Assembly (NCBI GenBank): GCA_963575745.1
Contig: CAUYUJ010000392.1
Location: 132,501 to 164,077 of the forward strand
Source: Prorocentrum cordatum
Lineage: Eukaryota; Sar; Dinophyceae; Prorocentrales; Prorocentraceae
Length of the DNA stretch: 31,577 nt
Direction: 5' to 3'
Part shown: positions 8,907 through 18,408 of the stretch, in pieces
Layout: every line of letters starts with the position of its first letter
Numbering within the stretch: position 1 is the first letter of the stretch
Notes under the pieces: model-generated
The model's database searches: none
What the model saw: only the letters and a program-made list of their open reading frames with translations
What the model was told of the DNA's origin: nothing
Position numbers and translations under genes: made by a program

Positions 8907-10493
8907 ATGGCGGCCAGCGCGGCCTTCGGCGCGGTGTGCAGGCGCGAGTGCCGCCACGGAGAGTCGGCCCCCGCCCGCGCCATGAGCCTGGCCCTCGGGG
9001 TAGTGCGGCAGGAGCTCACAGCTGACTGGAAGCGGCACTGTCAGCCCTCGCGCGGGACTCGGTCCTTTTGGCATGAGGGGCATTGGCTGGATGATGTGGA
9101 GGCGGCTACCACAGCAGCCTGCGTGGTGAACGAGTTCGGGGCCTTCGAGTTCGGCACTAGCGAGAGGAGCGATCTCGGTGGCCAAGCTGGAGTACTTGAG
9201 CGCCTCGAGGCAATGCTAGCGAAGTTGGACCCGCTACAGCCAGGCGGGCTGCCGCGCGGGAGGCGCGCTGTGGGCTCGGAGGAGGCTGCCGCCAGGCGCG
9301 CCTGCGGCACCGCAGGGAGGCGCTGTGCCTCGCCCACCGTTGCAGTCGTGCAGCCCCTGGTGCAGCGCGGCTGGCACCTCGAGTCGGAGCGGCGCAAGGC
9401 AGCGGGCCCCGATGGTGCGATCGAGTCCGCGCTCCTCGGGCCCCAGGCGCTGTGCATCAAGGATGTCGGCGGGCTCGACAGCGAGCAGTACGTAGTCGGC
9501 TCGGCCCCGAGCAGTGGAGGGCCCCCGCCTGCTGACGGGATCGGCCAGGCGCAGTCCGCGGCGGCTGCGGAGCCCCATCAGGCTGGAGAGGCCATCGGCG
9601 GCGGCGCCCATGCCACTCGGGCCCGCCTCGAGGGCGGCAGCTCGACGGGGAGCGGCGCGGCCGCCCTTTCGGCCACCGCTGTCGCCTTCAGCGTCCTGGG
9701 GCACGTGCTCGGTCACGCCTGCGCGGGCGAAGGCGAGGACGCCCAGGAGATCGTAGCGTGCACCAGGTGTGGCGCCTACAGAGTGCTGGGCAGCCGCGCA
9801 GGCGGCAAGTCTCGCCTGAGGGCGCAGTGCCCAGGGCCCAGTCACCTGACGAGCAAGTCGGGCAGGAGCCAGCGCAGCCTGCGGGAGCGAGGGCTCCATC
9901 CTGGTGGCAGGCTGCGAGCGGACAAGCAGGGGGTCAGTGCAGAAGGTATCCCTGCCTTGCGCTTGCAGGGGCCAGTGCCAGGGCTCGCCCAGGAGCGCTA
10001 CCTGGAGTGGCTTGGCATGGAGGCGGAGCCCTCATGCGGAGCCGTAGCCGCGGCCAGCAGTTCGGGCAGTGGCCCTGCGGCGCCCGCAGCAGCACAGGGA
10101 GACGAGGTGTCGGCGGCCAGCCGGCCCTTGCAGCGGCCAGGCCCCAGCGCGGGCGCCCTCGGAGCTGGCGAAGCCGCAGAGGAGGAGCTCGCAGCCGCGG
10201 ACGCAGCGCCCAGTGGCGGCCTGGTGAGCCGCACGGTCCGCCGCCGCCTGGCGCGCCGTGGCTCGACACACCTGGAGCTCTACCTGGAGTGGCTCGGCAG
10301 TGAGGCGGAGCCTGCAGGCGAAGCCTCGGCCGCGGCCTGCAGCCCGAGCAGCGGCCCAGCGGCTCCCGCGGCTGAGCAGGCAGTGGAGACGGCGAGGCTG
10401 GCTGCCGCGAGCAGCACGGCAAGTGGAAGGCAAGTGAGCCGCAGGGTCAGCCGCCTTCTGGCGCACCGCAGCTCGCCGTCCGCGAGTGAGTGA
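8907..10493 (+). CDS. ORF2 C-terminal remnant with CCHC-like finger and duplicated YLEWLG module
   Basis: Frame 3, 528 residues from the first in-frame ATG after ORF1. The frame is in fact open from an ATG at 7224, three bases after the spliced leader, for 1089 codons, but its first part is an arginine-rich shadow of ORF1. Around 9750-9840 the motif ACTRCGAYR...LRAQCPGPS resembles the extreme C-terminal zinc-binding segment of dinoflagellate LINE ORF2 proteins. The tail holds two copies of a ~100-residue module: RYLEWLGMEAEPS with ATASSSGSGPAAPAA-like text, and LYLEWLGSEAEPA with SPSSGPAAPAA, followed by VSRTVRRRLARR and VSRRVSRLLAHR respectively. No FADD/YADD box or endonuclease residues are present, so RT and EN appear deleted. 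It could instead be a non-LINE host mRNA that was retroposed. Confidence 0.45.
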   Translation: MAASAAFGAVCRRECRHGESAPARAMSLALGVVRQELTADWKRHCQPSRGTRSFWHEGHWLDDVEAATTAACVVNEFGAFEFGTSERSDLGGQAGVLERLEAMLAKLDPLQPGGLPRGRRAVGSEEAAARRACGTAGRRCASPTVAVVQPLVQRGWHLESERRKAAGPDGAIESALLGPQALCIKDVGGLDSEQYVVGSAPSSGGPPPADGIGQAQSAAAAEPHQAGEAIGGGAHATRARLEGGSSTGSGAAALSATAVAFSVLGHVLGHACAGEGEDAQEIVACTRCGAYRVLGSRAGGKSRLRAQCPGPSHLTSKSGRSQRSLRERGLHPGGRLRADKQGVSAEGIPALRLQGPVPGLAQERYLEWLGMEAEPSCGAVAAASSSGSGPAAPAAAQGDEVSAASRPLQRPGPSAGALGAGEAAEEELAAADAAPSGGLVSRTVRRRLARRGSTHLELYLEWLGSEAEPAGEASAAACSPSSGPAAPAAEQAVETARLAAASSTASGRQVSRRVSRLLAHRSSPSASE

Positions 10494-10793
10494 GTAAGGA
10501 ATAAGCATCGTTCGCTCTCGTGTGTTGCCCTTGGGTGTGTAGGCACGCGAGGCGCGCTCTGCTGTGAGGGGCTCCTGTGTACTGTCGCAGTCGAGTTCCC
10601 TTGGAGCGGTGGCCCAAGGCGGCCCCGCTCGGTGTCCGTGAGGCGGCCCAAGGTGGCCCTTCTCGGGTGGGTGGCCCTGCGGGGCACCCGCGGGCGGCGG
10701 CCCTAGGCGCCCCCCCCGTGCTGGCGTGTCTTTGGCCTTTGGCCCACCGCGTTGCCTTGAAGGCCCCGTCTTTAACTTGAACTTTAACACGCA
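10494..10793 (+). other. 3' untranslated region of the retroelement
   Basis: Runs from the ORF2-remnant stop to the return of the satellite. GC-rich, then switching to TTGAAGG...TTTAACTTGAACTTTAAC at the edge. There is no poly(A), so 3' processing or priming may have used a short sequence-specific tail, as some LINE clades do. Confidence 0.5.
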
Positions 10794-11700
10794 GAACGCA
10801 CAGGAGCACGGCAGAACACAGGAACATGGCAGAACACAGGAACACGACAGAACACAAGAGCAGGAGGAACACGGCAGAACACGGCAGAACAAGCAGGAAC
10901 GCGACAGAGCACGTGGTAGCATGGCAGAACGCACAGGATCACGGCAGAATTCACAAAACACATATGAGCCCGGCATAACAAGCAGGAGAGCGGCAGAACA
11001 CGTAGGAGCACGGCAGTACACGCAGGAACACGGCAGAACACAGGTGCACGGCTGAACTAACGGCAGAACGCGCAGGTGCACGGCAGAGCACACAGGAATA
11101 CGGCAGAACACGCAGGATCACGAGGAGCACTGGGGAACACACAGAGTAAATAGGAGCACGGCAGAACACACAGGAGCATGGCAGAACATGCAGGAACGCG
11201 GCAGATTACACAAACCACATAGGAGCACGGCAGGACAAGCAGCAGCACGGCAGAACACACAGGAGCACGACAGAACACACAGGAGCGACAGAGAGGACTA
11301 TGGCATAATACACAGAAGCACGACCGATTACACAGGAACACGAGCACGGCAGAACGCACATAACATTTATTCACACAACCGCACCCACAGGCATGCGCAC
11401 ATAGACACACGCACACAGGCACGCGCGCACAGGCACACGCACACAGCCACACGCACACGCACACAGACACAAACACACACGCACGCACACGCACACACAG
11501 AGGCAACATACGTTCACGCAGACCGCAGGATCACGGCAGGGCAGTACGGCATAACACAGCAGTGCCGCAGACCATCACGCACGGATACACATGCACATAT
11601 TTCCCGCACGCACGCGCACGTGCAAACGCACGCACGCCACGACATACCTGCGCGGCAAACCAACAAAAGAGCATACTTCAAACACCTAGTGGACAACAGC
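10794..11700 (+). repeat. 2.1-kb higher-order repeat, unit 1, right part
   Basis: Resumed 20-bp GCACGGCAGAACACACAGGA array (10794-11356), then a CA/CGCA microsatellite (about 11375-11505), then a ~190-bp linker beginning AGGCAACATACGTTCACGCA that recurs almost unchanged at 13638 and 15760. Confidence 0.88.
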
Positions 11701-13837
11701 GACGCTTCCCGTTCTCGTCCGGTGAGGTTGCTAAAGTTGCGATTTCGCCTGAGACATCCTCACAACAGTCAGATCTTCGCGACATCGCGTTCTACAAAAA
11801 CAAGCGTTTCGCTCGAGACATCCTCGAACATCTGAGATCCGCGAAATTCACTAGTCTGTAAACATGTGTATTTCGCCTGAGACATCCTGGCCAAAATGGG
11901 GTGTCGACGCGACGGAGGTGTATTACTACCTTTTATACTGAAAACTACGTTTTCGCCAGGGAGGTCCTTTGAACATGAGCGGCAGCACGGCGGAGCAGAA
12001 AAAAGAGCACGGCAGAAAATTTGTATTTCGCTGGGTACGTCCTAAAAAATGAGATGTTTTCAACATCGCCTTGACATCTTTCTTGAAGTGCTTCAAGATG
12101 AGGAAATGAGAGCCCCAAAAGGACTTCAATCTGGCTCCAAGAGCGCCGTGATGACTGCCGAAAATGGCGATTTCGCTAGGGACATTCCCGGATCATGACA
12201 CAATTACAACCTCATCGTTTTGACAACTGCTGTTCTAACATCGTCTTGGGATCGCTCCTGAAACGGCTTCCAGACGGCCCAAGCCAGGCTTCTAAAAATG
12301 ACGATGTCGCTGGGGACATCCTCAAAAAAAGGGATGTGTGTGACATCGCATTGGTGCCGTTTTGTTGGCATCGAAACGGCCCCGAACGAACCCCACACGA
12401 GCCCCAATATGACTCAAGGAGCGCCCTCTGGATTTCTCAAAGTGCGCATGTCGTTCGATCCATCCTAAAAACATGAGTTGTTCGCAACGCCTTCTTTCAC
12501 ACACGAGCATTTCGCCTGATACATCCACCATAACACGACAGCGCCGAATTTAACAAGCGTGTGGACATGGGGATATCGCCCGAGACGTCCTCAACATAAC
12601 GAAGTGTTGAAGAGGCTGATTTAAGACCATGCACGTTCAAACTGAGCTTTTCGCTTGAGACATATTCAGAACATTGGCAGGAGCATGGCAGCCCAACGCG
12701 CAGAAACACGGCAGAACGCTAGAGAGCACGGCAGAACACACGGGAGCACGGCAGAACCCAAAGATCACACGGGAGCACGGCAGAACAAACAGGAGCACAG
12801 CATAGCACACAGGAACACAGCAGAACACACAGGAGCACGAGGAGCACAGCAGAACACACATAATACACAGGAACACGACAAAACACACGGGAACATGACA
12901 GAACACACGCGAGCACGACAGACGACACAGCACACACAGGCGCACGGCAGAACACACAGGAGCACGGCAGAACACAGAAGCAGGATGAGCACGGGAGAGC
13001 ATTGCATAACAAGCCGCAACACTGCAGAACACGCAGGAGTACACACAGGAGCACGGCTGAACATACAGAACACATAGGAGCATGGCATAACAAGCAGGAG
13101 CGCGGCAGAACGCATAGGAGCACGGCAGTACACACAGGAACACGGCAGAACACGCAGGTGCACGGCAGACCTGACGGCAGAACGCGTAAGAACGCGGCAG
13201 AACACATAGGAGCACGGCAGAACACGTAGGATCACGAGGAGCACGCCTGACCGCAGAGTACATAGGAGCACGGCAGGACACACAGGAGCATGGCAGAACA
13301 CACAGGAACGCGGCAGATCTCACAAAACACACAGGGGCATGGCTGAGCAAGCAGCAGCACGGCAGAACACACAGGAGCACGGCAGAACACACAGGAGTTC
13401 GGCAGAACAAATAGGAGCACGGCAGAGCAGGGTCATGGCAGAATGCACAGGAACACGGCAGAACACACAGGAGCACGGCAGAACACGCAGGAGCACGGCA
13501 GAACACACATATCATTTATTCACACAGCCGCACCCACAAGCACAAGCACATGGGGAGAAGCCCACAGGCACACGCACACGCACACACAGACACGCACACG
13601 CACACACACGCACACACGCACACACACGCACACAGAGAAACAACATACGTTCACGCAGACCGCAGGAGCACGGCAGAGCAGCACGGCATAACACAGCAGT
13701 GCCGCAGACCACCACGCACGGACACACATGCACATATTCCCCGCACGCACGCGCACGCGCAAACGCAAGCACGCCACGCCATATCTGCGCGGCAGACCAA
13801 CAAAAGAGCATACTTCACATACCTAGGGGACACAAGC
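11701..13837 (+). repeat. 2.1-kb higher-order repeat, unit 2
   Basis: Begins GACGCTTCCCG, which recurs at 13838 and 15961, giving a period of about 2.13 kb. Internal order: a TTTCGC-motif block (11740-12660, about 11 motif copies), the 20-bp array (12675-13508), a CA microsatellite (13515-13640) and a linker. There is no credible gene. Long ORFs on both strands come from the 20-bp array. Confidence 0.9.
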
Positions 13838-15996
13838 GACGCTTCCCGTTCTTGTCTGGTCAGGTCGCACGGGAGCGAGGTTTAGCTGATCCCCCAGAAT
13901 GGCAATTTCGCCTGATACATCCTCACAGACATGAGATCCTCGTGACATCGCGTTGAACAACAACAGCAACAACAAGCGTTCCGCTCGAGACATCCCCGAG
14001 AAGCTGGCCGCCGCGAAATTCATGAATCTGTAATCATTTGCGCTTCGGCGGAGACATCCTAGCCACAAGAAGGTGCCGACGGTGGTGTACAGCTACATCT
14101 GATGTTGAAAACTACGTTTTCGTTAGGGACATCCTCATAAACTGAGCGGCAGCATGGCCGACCCCCAACAAGAGCACGGCAGACAATTAGCATTTTGCTG
14201 GGAACATCCTCAACAAAGTGAGATGCTCTCAGCATCGTCTTGATATTGTTTTTGAAGTGTTTCAGAATGAAGAAGTGAGAGCCCAACAAGGACCCAAAGA
14301 CGGCTCCAAGAGCGCCCTGAAGACTACCGAACATGACGATTTCGCTAGGGACATCTTCAAACAAATGAAACATACAATAGCATCGGTTTGAAACATGCTG
14401 TTCTAGCATCGTCTTGGAATCGCTCCTGAAAAGGCTTCCAGACGGTCCCAACCAGCCTTTCAAACTTGACGATTTCGCTAGGGACATCCTCAACAAAAAG
14501 AGATGTGTGTGTGTGGGGGGGTGACATCTCGCTGGCATCATCTTTTAAGGCACCGAGGCGGCCCCAAACGAGCCCCAAACGAGGCCCAGTATGACTCTAA
14601 GAGCGCCCTCGAGATTCCTCAAAATGCGCATTTCGCTCAAGGCATCCTCAAACAATTAAGTTGCTCGCAACATCGCCTTTTACAAGAACAGGCGTTTCGC
14701 TTGAGACATCCACCAGGAAAGTAAAGTCGCGAATTTAACACACCTGTGGAAATGGGGCTATCGCCGGAGACATCTTTGAAACACTGAGACATTGAACAGG
14801 ACACGGCAGACCAACACGCAGAAGCACGGCAGAACGCGCGGGAGCACGGCAGAACCTACAGGAGCACGGCAGCACACACAGGAAGACAACAGAACCCAGA
14901 GAGCACACGGGATCACGGCAGAACACACAGGAGCGCAGCAGAACAGGCACGAGCACGGCAGAACGCACAGGAGCAAGAGGAGCACAGCAGAACACACACA
15001 CATAATACATATGAGCACGCAGGTGCACGGCAGAACACACAGAACACACATGACCACTGCAGAACACACAGGAGCACGGCAGAACACACAGGAGCACGGC
15101 AGAACACGCAGGAGCACGAGTAGCACGGCAGAACACATAATACATAGGAGCACGGCAGAACACACAGGAGCTCGGCAGAACACACATGAGCGTAACAAAA
15201 CACACACACAAAACACATAGGAGCACGGCAGAACGAGCAGGAGCACGGCAGGATACACAGGAGCACAGCAGAACACACAGGAGCACGGCAGAACACACAG
15301 GAGCACGGCAGAGCACGCAGAAGCACCGCAGCAGTACGGCAGAACACATAGGAACACGGCAGAACACGCAGGACCACGAGGCACACGGCAGAACACACGG
15401 AATACATAGGAGCACGGCAGAACACACAGCAGCACGGCAGAACACACAGGAGCATGGCAGAACACACAGGAGCGCGGCAGAACACATAGGAGCACGGCAG
15501 AGCAGGACCATGGCAGAACACACAGGAGCACGGCAGAACACAGAGGAACACGGCAGAACACGCAGGAGCACGGCAGAACACCCAGAACATCTATTCACAT
15601 AGCCGCACGCACAGGCACACGCACACAGGCATACGCACACACAGGCACACGCACATGCACACGCACGCGCAAATGCACCCACGCACACACACACGCACAC
15701 ACGCACACGCACACGCACACAGATACATACACACACGCACACACGCACACACACAGGGAGGCAACATACGTTCACGCAGACCGCAGGAGCACGGCACAGC
15801 AGCACGGCACAACACAGCAGTGCCGCAGACCACCGCGCACGGACGCACATGCACCTATTCCACGCACGCACGCGCACTCGCAAACGCACGCACGCCACGA
15901 CAGACTTGCGCAGCGCATACTACGAACGTAGGATATCGCATCAGCCCAGGACGCAAAAAAGACGCTTCCCGCTCTTGTCCGGCCAGGTTGCCGTGC
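13838..15996 (+). repeat. 2.1-kb higher-order repeat, unit 3, ending the array
   Basis: Same order as unit 2: motif block (13895-14790), 20-bp array (14800-15585), CA microsatellite (15595-15755) and linker. After GACGCTTCCCGCTCTTGTCC at 15961 similarity ends in a CGCG-rich stretch near 15996, so the array stops or is truncated there. A GTGTGTGTGGGGGGG run at 14505-14520 is private to this unit. Confidence 0.9.
15595..15755. repeat. CA/CGCA dinucleotide-rich microsatellite
   Basis: CACGCACACA runs with a few GGCACA interruptions. Equivalent tracts occur at the same place in units 1 and 2 (11375-11505 and 13515-13640). Alternating purine-pyrimidine sequence of this kind can adopt Z-DNA. Confidence 0.88.
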
Positions 15997-16252
15997 GGGC
16001 CGCGCGCGCGCATCTCCGCGCGCGCACGTCGAGATCCTTACCAAACCAGGTGCTTCCTAACTATTTCCACATAAAAGTGTTCAATCACATGCGGGATCCC
16101 AGTTTTTAATATGGGCACTTCAGGGGTTCTGAATTTCCGCGGGTGCGCGGCGCGCGCTTCATTGTCGTCATCACCGCCCCGTCATCACCCCCTCCGTCGA
16201 TTAGTCGCCCTCATCAAATTTCTGCGCGCGCAGATTTCTTTCTCATCCCCAC

Positions 16253-16433
16253 TAGTTCCCACTGTTATCGTTATCGTCAGCGTCATCGGTGCCATCGTCA
16301 ACGTCATCATCATCGCCATCGTTTTCGTCGTCGTCGTCACCATCGTCATCGTCGTCGTTGTCATCGTCGTCGCCATCGTCCCCACTGTCGGCATGAACAT
16401 CGTCATCGTCATCTGCGCTGTCGCCGCCCGTTG
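16253..16433. repeat. Degenerate (GTCATC/GTCGTC)n hexanucleotide tract
   Basis: About 180 bp of GTC/ATC triplets, for example CGTCATCGTCATC. The valine/isoleucine and aspartate-rich ORFs here are the repeat read in frame. Confidence 0.88.
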
Positions 16434-16519
16434 AGTCATACCGACAAATTGCGTGTGGGTGTGTAGGATGTTTGCACGAGCATTGGAGGTGGTTACGCGC
16501 AGATTTCGTACATTTTCGA

Positions 16520-16668
16520 ATGCACCGCAAAAGCTGCACCACGTGAATTGCACCACTTAGACAGCACCACATGTATTGTAACACTCATATCACCATATTG
16601 ATCACGCCACATAGCATGCACCGCATCGATTGCACAACATAGCTTGCACCCCACAACTTACACATCCA
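16520..16668 (+). repeat. ~20-bp degenerate tandem repeat (TTGCACCACATAG-like)
   Basis: Seven or so units of the type GCACCACRTA-G-AT-TGCACC. The same family appears in the opposite orientation at 18042-18122. The reverse-strand unit is CTATGTGGTGCAA. Confidence 0.65.
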
Positions 16669-17203
16669 GAGCGGAATAATTCCTGGAGTTTGTGCTGGCA
16701 AGCACGGTTTTCAATTTTCTGATTCGCGTGGGACTCATGATGGGTCAGGACGGGCACGGGCATCTCGACGAATTGAAATTTTGACTTCTGCGACTCCAAC
16801 CATCCCTGACCCGCTCAGAACTGTATGAATCTCTGGGCACGCCGCGGCGGGCTCAGCGGTCGGTGGCGGATAGAGCAGAGGGCAAACAGTATATGGTGTA
16901 GTGTGTTTTAGAGCAAGGCTACGAGAGGCGAGGGCAGAGAGTGTGGGGTAGAGAGGAGGGAGCTGGGGCAGAGGGTAGAGAGTAGCTGGTCGATAGGAAA
17001 GAGTAGTGAACATCATAGTCACCAGATGTTTTCTGTGCCCACCGCCAGCATGCTGTCTTGAATTGATCGGGTGGTTGAGGTGTCTCCTGGTGCCGCGCAG
17101 ACCATCAGCTCCTGCAGCGGTATTCGCAAGCATTCTTGTATCGGGTGCCAAAATCTATACATGCCGCTTCCCCCTGGCCTGGCCTCTCCTGGGCCCAGGA
17201 CCT
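16669..17203. other. Intergenic stretch with no recognisable gene
   Basis: Only a purine-rich patch around 16910-16990 (GAGGCGAGGGCAGAGAGTG) stands out. No convincing ORF or RNA gene was seen. Confidence 0.5.
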
Positions 17204-17249
17204 GTGTATACGCTCTCCTGGCCCAGCCTGGAGGGCGTGGCGTATACAC
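17204..17249. repeat. Small hairpin with 10-bp perfect arms
   Basis: GTGTATACGC (17204-17213) and GCGTATACAC (17240-17249) are perfect inverted repeats around a 26-nt loop. TATAC and CTCTCCTGG-CCCAG are also directly repeated nearby (17156, 17207, 17243), which suggests small tandem duplications. Confidence 0.7.
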
Positions 17250-17525
17250 TGGTGCTGTGTTCAGGACGGGGCTGGCCAGGGAGCAGTGGATATGTATGAA
17301 TTTTCGTTACCCTATTTTGTAGTCGCTCTTGCAGCCAAAGACTCCAGGGCCCGTGGCCCGCGGGCTTCCTCGGAGGCCCGCTCGGTGGCCAGCGCCCCCC
17401 CCCCCCAGCTGGAGGCTCGGGGCCCCCAGGGCCCCAAGGGGCCACGTCGCCTCGCGGCCGCGTGGCCGACTGTGCCCTTCTGCCCGAGGCTGCTCGTGAT
17501 TGTGCTCCAGCGGAGGCAGAGAGAT

Positions 17526-17697
17526 TCTAGGCCTCCCAGATGGGTTCCGAGCAGACGGGGTCGGCCGCATCGCCGATGCATCGGCGACGTCGGCGTGGAG
17601 AAAGTCGTGCTCCACATCGAGCTGCATCGCCTATGCATCGGCGATGCGGCGCGATCCTCCGACCCCGCCTGCTCGGACCTCATCTAGGAGACCTCTA
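17526..17697. mobile_element. Fold-back (MITE-like) element, copy 1
   Basis: Almost the whole 172 bp is one inverted repeat. The left arm 17526-17600 (CTAGGCCTCCCAGATGGG... to ...GGCGTGGAG) pairs with the right arm 17610-17697 (CTCCACATCGAG... to ...CATCTAGGAGACCTC) around a 9-nt loop. Inside, CGCCGATGCATCGGCG (17571-17586) is itself a perfect palindrome. A related copy in the opposite orientation lies at 22165-22350. There is no coding capacity, so a non-autonomous DNA element is the simplest reading. Confidence 0.7.
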
Positions 17698-17939
17698 GCG
17701 ATGCCGCTGCCGCCACCCGTCCGTCGCCGCCACGGCCGGATTCGCCTTGAGATTCTTACGGCATGAGTATCTTCCTCAGGCCTCGACCTGGATCGTGTTT
17801 GAGTGATTTCGTGCGCCGTCTTCACTTCGACCTCGTTTTGCAGCAGAGGCGACACGAAGACCAAGCGAGGGAGAACAAAAGGGATGCGAACACGAAACGC
17901 ACTGTTTATGTCTAGCCCTGCTCTTTCTGTCTCCCCAGC

Positions 17940-17981
17940 GCTTGAGGGCCTCCTGCTCTGGTGCTGGCCGCCGCCAGTCGG
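17940..17981 (+). repeat. Duplicated ~40-bp block, copy 1
   Basis: CTTGAGGGCCTCCTGCTCTG, then GTGCTGGCCGCCGCCAGTC. It recurs at about 18130-18178 with a 12-bp insertion (AAGCGTTTGGTG) after GGTGC. The two copies bracket the inverted 20-bp repeat at 18042-18122. Confidence 0.75.
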
Positions 17982-18041
17982 GTTGCGTTGAGGCCCTTTA
18001 CACACTGGCAGCCAGCATGGCCCCCACACATTGTGTTCTAG

Positions 18042-18122
18042 CCTACTATGTTGTGCAGTCTATGCTGTGCCATGTTTGTGGTGCAATATGTGTGGTGTAA
18101 GCTATGTGGCGCAACCTATGTT
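18042..18122 (-). repeat. ~20-bp tandem repeat, inverted relative to 16520-16668
   Basis: CTATGTTGTGCAGTCTATGC followed by GTGCCATG, TGTGGTGCAATATG and GTGTAAGCTATGTGGCGCAA. Its reverse complement matches the TTGCACCACATAG units at 16520-16668. Confidence 0.65.
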
Positions 18123-18129
18123 AAACAAG

Positions 18130-18178
18130 TGCTTGAGGGCCTTCTGCTCTGGTGCAAGCGTTTGGTGGCCGCCGCCAG
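18130..18178 (+). repeat. Duplicated ~40-bp block, copy 2
   Basis: Second copy of the 17940 block, about 190 bp downstream and 230 bp before the 198-aa gene. The repeated segment could be part of that gene's upstream region. Confidence 0.7.
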
Positions 18179-18337
18179 TCCGGGTCCTGGTTCAGCCGGC
18201 ACCGGGCGCGTGAGGCCGCGGTGCGCGGATCCTGGGTCCCGCACGTCCGAGGCGTGGCCTGGGCTTGCTTTCGCGCGTATGCTGCCTCCAGCTGCCCAGG
18301 CCTGTCTGTAGCTTGACTTCTTAGCTCATCGTAGCCT

Positions 18338-18350
18338 TCCCCCAGCCCAG
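18338..18350 (+). promoter_or_regulatory. Possible trans-splice acceptor for the 18409 gene
   Basis: A pyrimidine run (CCTTCCCCCAG) ends in AG at 18345, with another AG at 18350, about 60 nt before the ATG. That spacing fits spliced-leader addition. CGTAGCC just before it may be chance or a worn leader relic. Confidence 0.35.
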
Positions 18351-18408
18351 CTCGTTGCATGCCGCCACGGCCTTCGACGCGGATCGCCCTCGGGCCCCCA
18401 CCCTGGCT

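Larger units (their letters stand above)
7199..10793 (+). mobile_element. Spliced-leader-tagged LINE-like retroelement inserted in the satellite
   Basis: The 20-bp repeat array stops at 7198 and resumes at about 10794 (ACGCAGAACGCACAGG), so a 3.6-kb insert is clearly bounded. Its first 22 nt are the dinoflagellate spliced leader. It then has a ~140-nt leader, ORF1 (7361-8536), a region with the C-terminal zinc-finger motif of dinoflagellate LINE ORF2 (to 10493), and a ~300-nt 3' region ending TTAACTTGAACTTTAAC with no poly(A). No endonuclease or reverse-transcriptase core is visible between the ORFs, so it is probably non-autonomous. A target-site duplication cannot be told apart from the array's own repeats (CACAGAACAC on the left, ACGCAGAACGC on the right). 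Confidence 0.8.

Noticed and set aside
14735-15898. 387-codon minus-strand ORF rich in Cys/Val/Ser/Leu (and similar ORFs at 12637-13515, 10032-11111 and 6795-7232)
   Set aside because: The 20-bp unit read in any frame gives the same cyclic 20-residue peptide without stops. All frames are open for the same reason, so these are repeat artefacts rather than a metallothionein-like or Cys-rich gene family.
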